A stretch of 64,000 nt of DNA. It comes from Paralithodes platypus. Taxonomy: Eukaryota > Arthropoda > Malacostraca > Decapoda > Lithodidae. The stretch covers positions 40,396,924 through 40,460,923 of the forward strand of contig CM064509.1 of NCBI GenBank assembly GCA_032716605.1. The letters are read 5' to 3'. The notes beneath the pieces are model-generated. The model made no database searches, was not told the origin of the DNA, and was given only the letters and a program-made list of their open reading frames with translations. Below, in pieces: positions 42,607-53,735 of this stretch. Made by a program: the position numbers and the translations under genes. The stretch's first letter is position 1. The number at the start of each line of letters is the position of its first letter.

Positions 42607-43046
42607 CAATCATAGGAAAGCTACTAGAGTCAATTATTGCTAGGAAAATTAGAAACCACTTAGAAACATTTAACTTAATCAATTCTTCTCAGCATTGATT
42701 CACTCAGGGACGTTCTTGCCTTACTAATTTGCTTAGTTTTTTCTCAGAGGTATATGAAGCAGTAGATAATTAACAAGTAATATGATATAATACAGTATAT
42801 TTAGATTTCAGTAAAGCTTTCGTCAGAGTCCCTCATGAGAGATTGATGAGAAAAGTTGAGGCGCATGGAATAGGTTTGTCATTGTTGGGATGGATTAGGT
42901 CATGACTAATTGGTAGGAAGCAGAGAGTCAGCATAAATGGAACTAAATCAGAATGGGTAGCAGTCAAAAGTGGTGTCCCCCAGGGATCTGTATTGTGTCC
43001 TCTATTATTTGTTATATACATAAATGATCTTGATTTAGGTATAACT

Positions 43047-43257
43047 ATAGGTAGCGCCAACGAACTTGACAATAATCTTGACTCCTTAACTTCTTATAAC
43101 TCAAAATGAATTAATGCAATCGGACTGACGTTTCTATCATTTGGGAAGAGTCCACCAGGAAATAGGTGTGGATATTTACAGCCAGTTTGCTTTAGGCCCT
43201 TTTGTGTTACATAGAGGTCAGGGATCAAAGTTATTGTCAAGTTCGTTGGCTACCATA
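43047..43257. mobile_element. MITE C copy 2
   Basis: Inverted ends 'ggtagcgccaacgaacttgac' and 'gtcaagttcgttggctacc' enclose about 170 bp related to 3471-3686. It is inserted in LINE-5 after 'gatttaggtataact' (intact at 54395-54412). Confidence 0.8.
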
Positions 43258-43970
43258 GGTATTCAAGTCGAGACGATACCAAAATGGGGAGAAAATAGAT
43301 TCATATTAGAAAACTCAGTCTGTGAGAAAGATCTAGGTGTGTTTGTTAGCAATGATTTTAAACCTATAAAGCAGTGTATAAACGTTCGTAACAAGGCAAA
43401 CAGGATTCTAGGGTTCATCTCTAGGAGTGTGAGTAACAGAACTTCTGATGTTATCTTAAAACTTTACTTGTCATTAGTGAGACCCCATATGGATTATGCT
43501 GTTCAATGTTGGTGTCCTTATCACAGAATGGACGTAGATTCCCTGGAGAGACTACAACGTAGAATAACATAAATGATCCATAATATTAAAAATCTTCCAT
43601 AATTGAAGAAAGGTTGAAGAAATTAGGCTTACATTCGTTAGAGAGACGCAGAGTTAGAGGGGAAATGATAGAGGTGTTCAAGTGGGTTAGTGGGATTAAT
43701 AAAGGGGACATGACAAATGTACTAAAGCTCAGTGATTGCGAAAGAGCTTGATAAAATGGTTTCAAATTAGATAAATTTCGTTTCAGAAAAGATATACGGT
43801 AGGCAAATGTTGGTTTGGTAACAGAGTTGTAGATAGGTGGAATGGGCTACCAAGTGCTATAGTGGGATCAAGAACGGTAGAGAGCTTTAAGATAAAATTA
43901 GATAGGCATAATTATAGACGAGATGGGTTGGGTGTGAGGGGGATCTGCCGGGTGTAATGCCAATCGGCGC

Positions 43971-44465
43971 TTTACATACATCATTGCTCCCTGTACTGAG
44001 ACAGATAATGGGGCTATCTCCAATATCTTTCATGATGTCATCCATTTTCTCAATATAAGTTCCTCTAGAGACTCACATAGAAGTCTAGGTCTGGATTGTA
44101 AGAGAGAGCGTAAGACACGTCTGGTGTAACGGCTCGTTTTCAATTAAGACCCCCACCTCTATAGTCTTCAGAGATCTTCAAGAAGTCTTCCCCTAACTTC
44201 TGTCACCGTCATACGGTCGACTACCCCCACAGACCAGGACGACGTTGGGAATACCAAGCAGCAGTGTTTTCACAGATCTTCAGAACCTGCCTGTGTCTTC
44301 CCCTTGAGACGCCTAGAGGATCCTCGATCATGCTGCTAATTGAAACCTATCCCTGTCTTATGTACCATTGCACCTCTAACCATATGATTTTGTGTGAATA
44401 AGAATAACCTATGTTTGTCCTCTGGGTTATATTATCCTTTATTTTATTTTTTGTCTATTATTAAA
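43971..44465. other. No gene seen
   Basis: Mixed-composition DNA with no recognisable repeat or ORF. Confidence 0.5.
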
Positions 44466-44705
44466 AAAAGGCAGAACTGCCTGTAGCTTCGAGTGAACTG
44501 AAAGAGTGACAGGGCCAAAATCAAGGGAGGTTCGAGCCAAAATGCCTGGACACACAGAGTTTGAAGCAATTTAAGTCATAGGAAGAGGGAAAGACCGATT
44601 CTGGGAGAGAGTTTCAGAGCTCAGCTGTTGAATAGAAGAAAGTCTGAGAGTAACGTTTCACTCTTGGGTTGGAGTTGCACAGAGTAGGGATGGGATTATA
44701 TTGAA
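44466..44705 (-). pseudogene. LINE ORF2 C-terminal fragment
   Basis: Nearly identical to 12905-13140 on the minus strand ('cctggacacacagagtttgaagc', 'gggagagagttt(c)agagctcagctgttga'). The W-N-S-L-P block is frameshifted. Confidence 0.7.
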
Positions 44706-44888
44706 AGACGGGTACCACGTGCCCTACAGAGACGAGGTGGTATATATATAATGGGAGAGCTCTGAGGAACACTGATTATTATAGCACCGATAGAAGAGCG
44801 AAAGAGATGCAACAATTCGGCGGAGAGAGAGATTGCACAGAGTTGGTGAGTGGACGGAAGTTAATGATATGAAAGGACGCGCCTTCCT

Positions 44889-45905
44889 TTCTTTTTTTCT
44901 TTTTTTTTTTTTTTTAAGAGACAATGAACGGAGGAAGGAAAAACACAGATAAAACAAAAAGGTCCATGTGCCTAAAGACATCCTCCATTCATAAAATGTT
45001 TGTAACAACTGGATTTAAACATTTGTAGATTGTAAGTTTGTGGAAAGCAATTCGAGGGAAGTGAATTCCAAAGAGTAGTAGCTCTGGGGATAAATGAATT
45101 CTGATAAGCAGAAGTTCTGCATTGTGGAGGAGAAAGTGTAAATTCATGGGCGCTCTCAGCTGCCTAGTTCTACGGGAAAGATGTGGAGAGGCGGCACAAT
45201 TGAAGCAAGTCCTCGGACAATTGCTGTGAAAATATCTGTAAAATAATGCAAGGGATGCAACGTTTCTTCGTATGGATAATGTAGGAGGTCCTGTGTGATT
45301 GCAGGGTTATTGATTAATCTAATAGCTTTATTTTGAATTTTGTCCAACTGCCTCAATGCAACCACTCCACTTCCACCCCACAGAGGTGAACAGTAATCCA
45401 TCTGAGAACGCACATGTCTTTTCTATATCACGGCCAACTGCTCGTCAGTGAAGAATTCTCGAACTCTGTACAGGAGTCCATGTTTTTTAGAGGCATTCTT
45501 AGCAATGTTCTAACATATGTGTCCAGCTCAAGTTAGTAGTTACGTTACACCGAGAATGTCAATACTAGGGGAAAGTGGAATATTTACATCATTAAAAAAT
45601 ATATGGGAGTCCGTGAGATTCTGTCGGTTAGAAAATTGAATGTACTTGGTTTTCTGTGCATTAAAGGAAACTAGATTCTCTTGTCCCCATTCATTAATTC
45701 TAGAAAGGTCCTGGTTCAGAGAAATTGAAGTGTTTATTTTTTAATTTATAAGATCGGGTTGGGTGAAAGAATTGGTAAATGTGAAGGAACTGTGGAGTGT
45801 TGATTTATTATTTATTATTCGTAGGAATGTATTGGATTATGAGTGGTAGATATGAGATCATTGATATGAATGAGGAACAGAGTTGGGGCCAAAACTGATC
45901 CCTGG
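44889..45905 (-). pseudogene. Truncated LINE-3 copy (minus strand)
   Basis: The T-run at 44889-44917 is its poly(A) tail. On the minus strand the 3' UTR and ORF2 C-terminal third match 31640-32650 closely ('RSQMDYCSPLWGGSGVVALRQLDK', several indels). It begins at the 'GVPQGS(V)LA' block of RT. At the 5' end, 15 bases (45904-45920) repeat in inverted orientation, making the palindrome described in the findings. Confidence 0.85.
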
Positions 45906-45920
45906 GGATCAGTTTTGGCG

Positions 45921-48355
45921 GTGTGAGAGGACCCTCCCCACAAATGTGAACAATACTCAATGCAAGGATGCTCCGTGCCCCTGTACAGAGCAAGAAGCTT
46001 TGCAGGGAGTTAAGAACCCCTTGAGGCAGTTGAGCACATCCATCTTCTGGGAGGCTCCATGCCTTAGCAAGACTGGTAATATGGTTCTTCTAAGTGAGAG
46101 CAGAAGAAAAAGAGACACCAAATATATTGAGAGAAGATGAAGGATTGATTTTTGTATTGTTGAAGTATAAGGGAAAGTCCTCTGGTAGTTCCGGACGGGT
46201 AGTAAAATAGAGAAATTGGGCTTTGGAAGCATTAAAGGCAACAATGTTTTCTCTGCCCCAATTGGAAATAGTAGTTAGATCAGCGGATAAGTGTTCTATG
46301 GCTTCATTACGCTTTTTTTTTTTAGGGATTGCTGGCTGTGGCATTCTGGAAAACTAATTGAGTAGTGTAAGGTAGAGTCGTCTGTGTATGAATGGATGGG
46401 ACTGGAGATACAGTTGAGAAGATCATTTTTGAAAATTAGAAAGAGAATGGGAGATAGGACAGAGCCCTGAGGAACACCGGAGTTGATAGGATGAGGAAGG
46501 AAGTGAGCGATGGCCGTCCACAACCACAGCTATGGAATGGCTGGAAAGGAAATTAGAGACAAAGGCAAAGATGGAGGGATAGAAACTGAAGGAGGGTAGT
46601 TTAGAAATTAAAGATTTGTGCCAGACTCTATCGAAGGCCTTCGATATATCTAATGCAATAGAAAAGGATTCACCGAAGTCCCGAAAGGAGGATGACCAAG
46701 AGTTAGTAAGATATGAAAGAAGATTACCAGTAGAGCCAAGCCATACTGGCGATCTGAGAGTAGATTATGAGAAGAGAAATGCTTAAGAAATTTGGAAATA
46801 ATAATAGTTTAAAAAAAATTTGAGATACAAGAGATGAGAGCAATTGGAGGGTTGAGAGCAGTCACCCTTTGGGACAGGTTGAATGAGAGCAAAGTTTCAG
46901 CAAAAAGGGAAGATGTTAGAGGAGAGACAGAGACGAAAGAGTTTGCCTAGGCAGGGAGTCCGCACGGAAGCACAGTTTTTTAGTACAACAGGAGGAACCC
47001 CATCTGGACCGTACACCTTCTTAGTATTAAGCCAAGAGAGGGTAAAAGTACTACTTTAGAAAATATTAGGATATTAGGCATAAGTAGGGAGAGGGGGCTG
47101 GAGAGGGAGGAATAGCACCAGAATCATCCAAGGTGGTCGAGTTTCTAGCGTAAGTTTGAGCGAAGAGTTCAGCTTTGTCAGAGGAAGAAGTGATGGTTGT
47201 GCCATCTGAGTTGAAAAGGGGAGGGAAAGACTAGGAAGACAAATTGATGGAGAGATTTTTGATTAGATGCCAGAAAGCTTGGGAGACCTAGAGTTGGATT
47301 GCTCAGTGCATTTATTATTGATGAAAGAGTGCTTTGCAAGTCGAAGAACATATTTGGCTTGATTCCAGGCAGAAACATAGGAAGAATGAGATTCTTGAGT
47401 TTTAAGGCGTCGGTTCCGTTTGAATGCTTCCTCCTTGTTGCGGACAGCAGTAGAACAAGCGTGAGTAAACCAAGATTGTTTTGCATTAGACTGGGAGAAA
47501 GAAAATGGAATGTATGCTTCCATGCCCGAGAGGATTACCTCGGTAATGTGTTCAGCACTCTCCGTGGGTCCCCATGCAGCCACGGAAGCAATTAAGTCAT
47601 TCCAAGGGAAATTGAAGAAGTACTGCCGAAGAGCCTCCCAGTCGGCAGCGCCAAAGTGCCGCCGGTTGGGAGGATCGGGTGGCCGTACCGGAGAGATAAG
47701 ACAGGTGACAGATATTAGTTTATGGTCGGAGGAGCCCAAAAGAGAGAAAAGATTTATAGTAAAAGCGGAAGGGTTAGAGGTTAGAAATGAATTGGGAACA
47801 TGAGAGATAGCAAGATTATTGCGTACATAGACACAACATCCACCTTTAATTGGCTCAAAACTGAGGATAGAGGTATAGTAGGAGGATACAGAGAAGGGTT
47901 TGCTGTCAGTAGTCCCAGACAACTGTGCCTCGGTGAGAAAGAGAAGATCAGGGTTGACAGAGGAGAGGTGGTGTTCCACAGAGTGGAAGTTAGAGGAAAG
48001 GCCACAAATGTTGCAGACGTTAATAGTAAGAGTAGAAGGTAGTGGTCCAGAGCATTTTGTGGAGTCGTTGTCAAGGGACAGTCGGATGAGGGCATTTCTG
48101 CCTCCCCCCCCCCCCCATGGGGACTCTCGAGGCTGGTCGTAATGTCAAAATTTTGTTTTTGGTAGACAGATATAGTGAGGTATGTATAGGTGTTTGTAGT
48201 ATAGTGTGTTGATAGTAGAAGGTGTTTTGGAGGGCAAGATGGGGTTGCCCTCAGTGTTGATGAGGCAAAGAAAGGATCAGCTAGGGAGGCCAGGTGGTGA
48301 AACAGGAGTTCCAGCTGTCCTTATCAACCACCTAGCACTCCTCGGGAGTACCGCC
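45921..48355 (-). pseudogene. CR1/Jockey-like LINE-4, degraded, with internal endonuclease deletion
   Basis: Minus strand, 5' to 3': leader 48355-48100 (shared with 740-923); endonuclease with 'NPDLLFLTEAQLSG' and 'GGCCVYVRNNLAI', which jumps from 'AFTINLF' straight to 'LLGSSDHKLISV', so the middle with the G-D-F-N motif is deleted; linker 'AKHSFINNKC'; RT with 'ISKAFDRVWHKSL' (about 46630), '[15 protein letters not shown]' and 'HSYTDDSTL' (A replaced by T in the Y-A-D-D box); C-terminal part to about 45950. Multiple frameshifts and stops. Confidence 0.82.
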
Positions 48356-48519
48356 CTGTTCGGCTGGTGCTTACAGCCTCGATCCTCCTGTGTGTTCTTG
48401 TGTGTTAATTCTCATCTTCTCCAGTCAAGTAAGAACCTACCTATAAAGTCAATACAACCCCCCTAAAAACCTGGTATAAGAGTGGTTAGTATGGAAGTAA
48501 AGAAGTCCTTGCATGACAG

Positions 48520-49370
48520 CACATGTAGTAATCTCGACATTGACTTATGGGAGCGAAGCATGGATGTTGTTGGAGACACAAACCATTAACCCTTTCGCTG
48601 CGGGTGACGTTCTGGAATGTTTTGGCAAGTTACAGCAATTTCCAGGCTTTAAAAGCCTGTAAAAAACGTAAAAATCGAGTGGCAGTGGGCGGGAGCGTGA
48701 GGGGCCCATCTCCGACCCTCAGAGCACCGAGCGGCTCACTGAGCTAGGCTGTGTCTCGCGCGGGTCTCTCTCTGTCTCTCTCACCAGTGTAGCCAAGCGA
48801 GCGAGTGTTACATAATAGCGGGGTTCCCGCATTTCACTGGGACCACTGCGGGTGAACCAGACCATGTACAGGGTCCGTTCTGGTGTCATTTTGAAGCTAT
48901 TTTCGTCTAGTTTTCAGCAGAATGCACTTCATTTAATGCAGATGCTTGATTTATCATTCAGGAGTGCCTGAATATGCCCTAAATAGCCGCAGCCAAAGGG
49001 TTAAGAGTGAGAGGGGTGAAAATTAGTTAGGCCTACTTGAGAAGTGCGTGCAGAGTTACATAGATCTCGAGGGATAGACAGACGAATGAGGAAGTATGCT
49101 CGAGTGTGGACGTGTGGATGTAGATGTGCTGGAAAATGTGAAAAGGAACACATTGAGATGGTTCGGCCATGTGGAACGTATGGGAAGCGAGAGAATTACT
49201 ATATATAATTAAGAGTGTACGAGAGTGAGGCACGTGGAAGGACAGAGAGGGAGAGGTAGACCGAGAGGTGGAAGGATGGAGTTAAGTATATGTGTGAAAG
49301 CGGTGCTGGATGGGAGGAGGGGCGTAAGACTGACTGGGGACCATAGAGTAAGAATACCTAAGAGGGGTGT
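48520..49370 (+). pseudogene. RTE-like LINE C-terminal fragment, interrupted by MITE H
   Basis: 'LTYGSEAWMLLETQ' (48536-48580) and, after the insertion, 'NTLRWFGHVERMGSE' and 'GQRGRGRPRGG' (49140-49280). These blocks close the ORF of RTE-type LINEs. Frames change, so it is dead. Confidence 0.75.
48586..49004. mobile_element. MITE H, TTAA-flanked, 419 bp
   Basis: TTAACCCTTTCGCTGCGGG at the left; 'gccgcagccaaagggTTAA' at the right is its inverted copy. The LINE frame resumes on the far side, so the insertion and TTAA duplication are well supported. Confidence 0.8.
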
Positions 49371-49681
49371 CTTGGAAAATCAGCCGTGTTAATAGTAGTT
49401 GGCCATTATTTACAGATTTGGCTGGAACCCTGCAATAGATGGCGGTAGCGCATAGCTCCTCCCTATCGCGGGAAAATACTTCTGTCGTCTGTTTATTGAC
49501 AGTTCCTCTCCCTTGCTGCAATGGTGTACACGTGTCTCGTGTAGAGTCTATAGAAACTCATGTAACTTGTTTGCTATCACCATATCAGCCATAGTCATTA
49601 TGAATACAATGATTTAAGAGTACACTGATATGCAAAAGCACTCCAAAGTATTGCCTACACTGAAATGTGAACAATACTCCA
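49371..49681. other. No gene; short shared motif with 53813
   Basis: 'ctggaaccctgcaatagatggcg' (read as ctggaaccctgc + aatagatggcg) recurs at about 53811-53834 next to LINE-6. Otherwise unassigned. Confidence 0.4.
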
Positions 49682-49895
49682 TTAACCCCTTCTGTACCGT
49701 CGTCGTATGTTATATTTTATTCTAGCAATATGTAGACGATTTTATACAGCTTAGAAAGGATCTGTGGTAGTTAAATGGGTTGATTGAGATAGTTCGAAGC
49801 CTTATAATTGTTAAAGATCCTTCCTAAAGTGAATACAATCGATTAGTAGGAGCCAGAATGAAAACAAAAGACGTCGTCGGTATAGAAGGGGTTAA
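49682..49895. mobile_element. MITE A copy 5, complete, 214 bp
   Basis: TTAACCCCTTCTGTACCGTCG and 'gtcggtatagaaggggTTAA' are inverted ends. The body 'aaaggatctgtggtagttaaa' / 'agatccttcctaaagtgaat' forms the long stem typical of MITE A. Confidence 0.85.
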
Positions 49896-50165
49896 TTACA
49901 TAGCTTATCAAGCTGAACCAAGCCTCCGTGATGATGTAAGGAGGCTGTGGTTGACCTTGAGAATAAGGATATGGTTTGCAATGGATCATGAAGGCTGTTG
50001 ATGATTATTTGATATTGACTAAATTTATTAACAATGAATGTAGCCTATATGAAAAACTAATCTCAATTGAAGACAAGTATTTGCATTGTAATATAAGTTA
50101 CTAACTTGGAAGTACACAGCCACACTCAAACTTTGGTCAAACATAAATAATATATATATATATAT

Positions 50166-50562
50166 TGTAATGCCCTCGAAAATGTCCCGCACCCACAATA
50201 ATACTAACCCGAGTTGACGTCAGGTATAGCGTAAAATAGTCGTAGATGGTAAGTCCAATAAACTCATCACGTGATAACACCACGAGACTATCACCTGGTT
50301 CTTAAAAATCGGACTAAGGTTGCTATACTTTTAGTACGTCCGTGGTAGTACAGTGGGTTAGCGTGCGGGCCTGGTGGTGATGGTTGGGTCACTAACCAGG
50401 GTTCGAACCCCACCCAAGGCATCTCAAAACCTGTGGGTTTTTAGGGGGTTAAATTCCCTTCAGAGGTTCGTACCCCGCGCCAGGTACCAGGAAAAGTTTA
50501 TCCTAAAGGTAGCCTGGGGATATTTCAGGAGACCATGAATTCCCTTAACACCCAGCATTTCA
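50166..50562 (+). repeat. TRIM 5' LTR
   Basis: 397 bp, TG...CA. Shares its whole length with 50717-51114, 54440-54837 and 56740-57137. Confidence 0.93.
50346..50442 (+). promoter_or_regulatory. tRNA-like Pol III module in LTR 1
   Basis: A box TAGTACAGTGG (50346-50356, fits TRGYNNAGTGG), 43 bases later B box GGTTCGAACCC (50400-50410), and a T5 run at 50438-50442 that would end a Pol III transcript of roughly 105 nt. The cloverleaf is imperfect, so this is tRNA-like and not a tRNA gene. Confidence 0.65.
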
Positions 50563-50716
50563 TGGTGGCAGCTAGGGAACGTGACCAGGTAGCTACGTGG
50601 AGCACCCGTCACGCGAACCCTATACCAACAATATTGAGATTGCTGAGGTAATACAGCTACGATACCTTATGACCTTAAAATAGGCTAGGGGCTAGCCTAG
50701 TTAAAGAAGGATGTAA

Positions 50717-51108
50717 TGTAATGCCCTCGAAAATGTCCCGCACCCACAATAATACTAACCCGAGTTGACGTCAGATATAGCGTAAAATAGTCGTAGATGG
50801 TAAGTCCAATAAACTCATCACGTGATAACACCACGAGACTATCACCTGGTTCTTAAAAATCGGACTAAGGTTGCTATACTTTTAGTACGTCCGTGGTAGT
50901 ACAGTGGGTTAGCGCGCGGGCCTGGTGGTGATGGTTGGGTCACTAACCAGGGTTCGAACCCCACCCAAGGCATCTCAAAACCTGTGGGTTTTTAGGGGGG
51001 TTAAATTCCCTTCAGAGGTTCGTACCCCGCGCCAGGTACCAGGAAAAGTTGATCCTAAAGGTAGCCTGGGGATATTTCAGGAGACCATGAATTCCCTTCA
51101 CACCCAGC

Positions 51109-51114
<6 letters not shown>
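50717..51114 (+). repeat. TRIM 3' LTR
   Basis: 398 bp, the direct repeat of 50166-50562. Confidence 0.93.
50897..50993 (+). promoter_or_regulatory. tRNA-like Pol III module in LTR 2
   Basis: Same module: A box 50897-50907, B box 50951-50961, T5 at 50989-50993. Confidence 0.65.

Positions 51115-51177
<63 letters not shown>
51115..51177 (+). repeat. (ta)n microsatellite
   Basis: About 60 bases of alternating t/a directly after the TRIM. A shorter run precedes it at 50146-50165, so the TRIM sits inside one microsatellite. Confidence 0.95.
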
Positions 51178-51179
<2 letters not shown>

Positions 51180-51595
51180 TATATACAGTATGAGATGCGG
51201 TCTCAGGATGATAAGACCGCATCTCTAGCTGCCACTAAACCTGCAGCCAACCCTACTCCTGCACATGCCATTTCTCATCCACTTCCTCTCCCACCAGGAA
51301 GTGATCACCCCCATCTTATAACAGAATCTGCCCAGGGGCATCTAGCTACAAGGTACAGCCAGAGTCCAGGCACGCCACCCCCAGAGCTACAAGGACATAA
51401 CCACCACGCGCCAACACCACCCCAGCGCCCTTGATCCTCTCAAGCCGGGCGCCTTAAGTAGGGGCAAGAAGATTGCCTTATACTCACCCAGCCTGGACAT
51501 CAGTAACTAAGCTTGCCATTTGGTATTATTTAGTTCAGGGTAAGAACAGCCAGAGATAGCTGGTGTTCAACTTGTCAGTTGTGTGCTGTGATCGA

Positions 51596-51830
51596 AGATC
51601 TACCAGGTCGGGTTCCCCCCATCAGGAAGAGGACTAGCTTGGGCAACCCACTTTGGGCTCCCCCTTTCTGGCCTTCGATGCAGTGCACAAACCAAGTACC
51701 AAAGGATTCCTACCTTGTTTTGTTCAAGGGATTATGAGGATAGTGTAGTAACTTGAGATCTACCAGATCGGGTTCCCCCCATCAGGAAGAGGACTAATTT
51801 GGGGCAACCCACTTTGGGCTCCCCTTTCTG
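51596..51830 (+). repeat. 156-bp spaced direct duplication
   Basis: 'gatctaccag(g/a)tcgggttcc', 'catcaggaagaggacta' and 'aacccactttgggctcccc' occur twice in the same order, 156 bp apart. Confidence 0.85.
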
Positions 51831-52351
51831 GATTCTCTTTATGCTACATGGTTCTGATAGTTCCACGAACTAGCAAGGAAGGAAGACACTTACCTTGACC
51901 CCCCTTAGACTACCTATAATGTCACTATCTAGACTGCTTGCCACTCTAGGTAGATCATTATGCTAGTCACCCTAACCCCCCAAACCTTGTAGCAGAACTC
52001 CAGCATATCCTTTGGGGATCACTGCACTGTGGGAGTGCAAGAGGAACCCGGTTGTCCCGTGGTAGGCGCCAAGGTCTAAGGAATCATCTTGTGACTCACC
52101 CTGGACCAGTAGCTGGAGTCATCACGCCCAGCCGCCCCCCCCTTGGACCAACTTCCGGAGTCATCACGCCCAGCCGCCCTCCGGACTACTGGATCCTCCC
52201 TTGATCTACGGGCCCTCCTCTTCACTACAGCTCTCCTTTAAGTGCTTTTGTACCGTTTATGGGTATAGAATTGACTCAGGGTTGTGGTAGAAGTTATCTT
52301 CAGGGGTTCTCATTAACATTACGTCTTGCGAGAGGTCTTTCTTCTCCCTAC

Positions 52352-52795
52352 TTAACCCGTGGAGCCCCGGCTAGTTTTGTAATGTTTGCGCACCAGAACC
52401 CGGTTTTTCAAAAAAATGGTTTTATTCCAGAAACAATAGCGAATGGGTTAGGAATGAAGGAAAAACCACGAAAAACCGCTCAAAAAGCTTAAAAAATGGT
52501 CCTACAGAGCCCCCGAAAACGGATTTTATAAGAGTAAAAAATTGAAGGCAATTATCCCAAAAAACCAGGTTATTGCGCGCTCGCGCGCACGCACGTGGAC
52601 TTTGAGAGTTTTCAACCATCGGCACGGGTGCGTGGGATACGTACACAGTTCCCATACAAATCTGAGCCCTCTTGAGTGGCTACACCTGAGGTCACGGTCG
52701 GCGCAATTGGGGCGACGCGCCAGGCGCGTCTCTGGGGCTGTGCGTTACATACATCGCCGACGCGTCAGGCGCGTCGCTGGGGCTGTACGGGTTAA
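52352..52795. mobile_element. MITE F copy 2, TTAA-flanked, 444 bp
   Basis: Left TTAACCCGTGGAGCCCCGGC corresponds to the complement of the right end of copy 1 (11850-12535); right 'gctggggctgtacgggTTAA' corresponds to its left end. Doubled subterminal 'ggcgcgtc(t/g)ctggggctgt' blocks lie at 52723 and 52768. No ORF. Confidence 0.78.
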
Positions 52796-53684
52796 ATTGA
52801 CGTTAATTAGCCCACTTACCGGGACCCATTATACATACCTATCAGGGGATCCTTATATATGCACCTTCCCGGGTTATTGGTCTCCCATAGCCCGACAGAG
52901 GGGGCGTGCCTATATAAGACCCATAGCATCAAACACAAACACATATTTACACGTAATCTAGTCCCTTTGTATAACTTCTAGCCTAATTAATTTAACATTC
53001 TGTCAGGTTCATAACTCGATTAGATTTCACTCTATCTCAGCTCCCGACGATTGTTGCCTCAGCCTTCAGCACCTTGCTAGTACACAATTAGAGTTAAGGA
53101 TTAATCTTTGCCAGGTGAGATCTAGCACACCTATAGTATTAATATAATTTGTGAGCCTTTCCGAGCCCACTTCATTGTTGATGACCACTTGGCCATTATT
53201 GCTTTAGAGTCAGTTAACGTCACTATATGCCGGGGACATCATTGCATGATCCAGATGGCATTTGCCATTACTGCACTCTTGTCTTTTGTAGAGATCCTCT
53301 CTGAGATCTATTTGGGTAGGAGGTGTACCTCCACCATTTTGGATACCTTATAATTGTATCCTAGGAGTATTATTATTACCTTGAGTCCGGACCCATTGTC
53401 CGACTCCTATTGCTTACTTGATAACTTGATTATTGTATGTCTTAATTATTCTCATTGTTGTTGATGATCTCCAGGTTACAGGTATAAAATATATGTCTTG
53501 CTCCTCCATGAACCAGGTGTTAAACTGAATAAAACCCATGTTAACTTGTTACCTGTGTGCTTACTATCCTGCCGTGTTGTCTCTTTATTTAAAGTTTAAG
53601 GTATACCTATCCAGTTAGAGAGCTGCTCATTGTACAAAGAATATCTCGCGTTCCAATTTGGACCGGGCATAACACAGTATACTG

Positions 53685-53735
53685 TATATATATATATATA
53701 TATATATACATAGAGATGGAGAGAGAGAGAAGTAG
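53685..53735 (+). repeat. (ta)n and (ga)n microsatellites
   Basis: A short tata run followed by agagagagag. Confidence 0.8.

Larger units (their letters stand above)
39470..43970 (+). pseudogene. Decayed CR1-like LINE broken by five insertions (LINE-5)
   Basis: LINE pieces lie in order on the plus strand. Endonuclease end with 'LGNSDHNSV' (39480-39540) and the linker (39640-39850). Further linker 'KNNPKAFYQLYKSKV' (40436-40740). RT N-part with 'LKPQKSLGPDA', 'WKLANVVPIFKKGDKS' (41835-42100). RT core with 'DFSKAFVRVPHERL', '[15 protein letters not shown]' (42607-43046). C-terminus 'NKANRILGFISRSVSNRT', 'MDYAVQCWCPYHRMD' (43258-43600) and the 3' UTR ending 'ggttgggtgtgagggggatctgcc'. Stops are numerous. 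Interrupting elements: SINE 39859-40434, LINE tail 40755-41022, SINE 41027-41834 with MITE B inside, tRNA-like element 42105-42606, and MITE C 43047-43257. The same family reappears at 53846-58620. Confidence 0.88.
50166..51114 (+). mobile_element. TRIM: miniature LTR retrotransposon, 949 bp
   Basis: Two LTRs (50166-50562 and 50717-51114, about 98% alike by eye), beginning TGTAATGCCC and ending GCATTTCA, enclose only 154 bp. The first internal bases TGGTGGCAGC match the complement of animal tRNA-Leu 3' ends; the last are a purine-rich 'aaagaagga'. There is no coding capacity, so it depends on an autonomous relative. It is inserted in a (ta)n run, which hides the target duplication. Confidence 0.9.
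51178..53640 (+). other. Unresolved LTR-like region
   Basis: No ORF of note. A segment of about 75 bp ('gatctaccaggtcgggttcc' ... 'ttgggctcccc') occurs at 51596 and 51752. A TATA-like 'cctatataagaccc' (52909-52922) and a polyadenylation signal AATAAA (53528-53533) lie about 600 bp apart in the same orientation, an arrangement seen in long LTRs. The Pro-rich frame before 51434 could be the end of a polyprotein. MITE F copy 2 interrupts it. I could not find the partner LTR. Confidence 0.35.

Noticed and set aside
50330..50420. True tRNA gene inside the LTR
   Set aside because: The boxes match well but the T-stem and acceptor stem have mismatches. I call it tRNA-like only.
50925..51434. 169-codon ORF spanning the TRIM LTR, (ta)n and downstream
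   Set aside because: It crosses an LTR and a microsatellite, so it is a chance fusion of reading frames.
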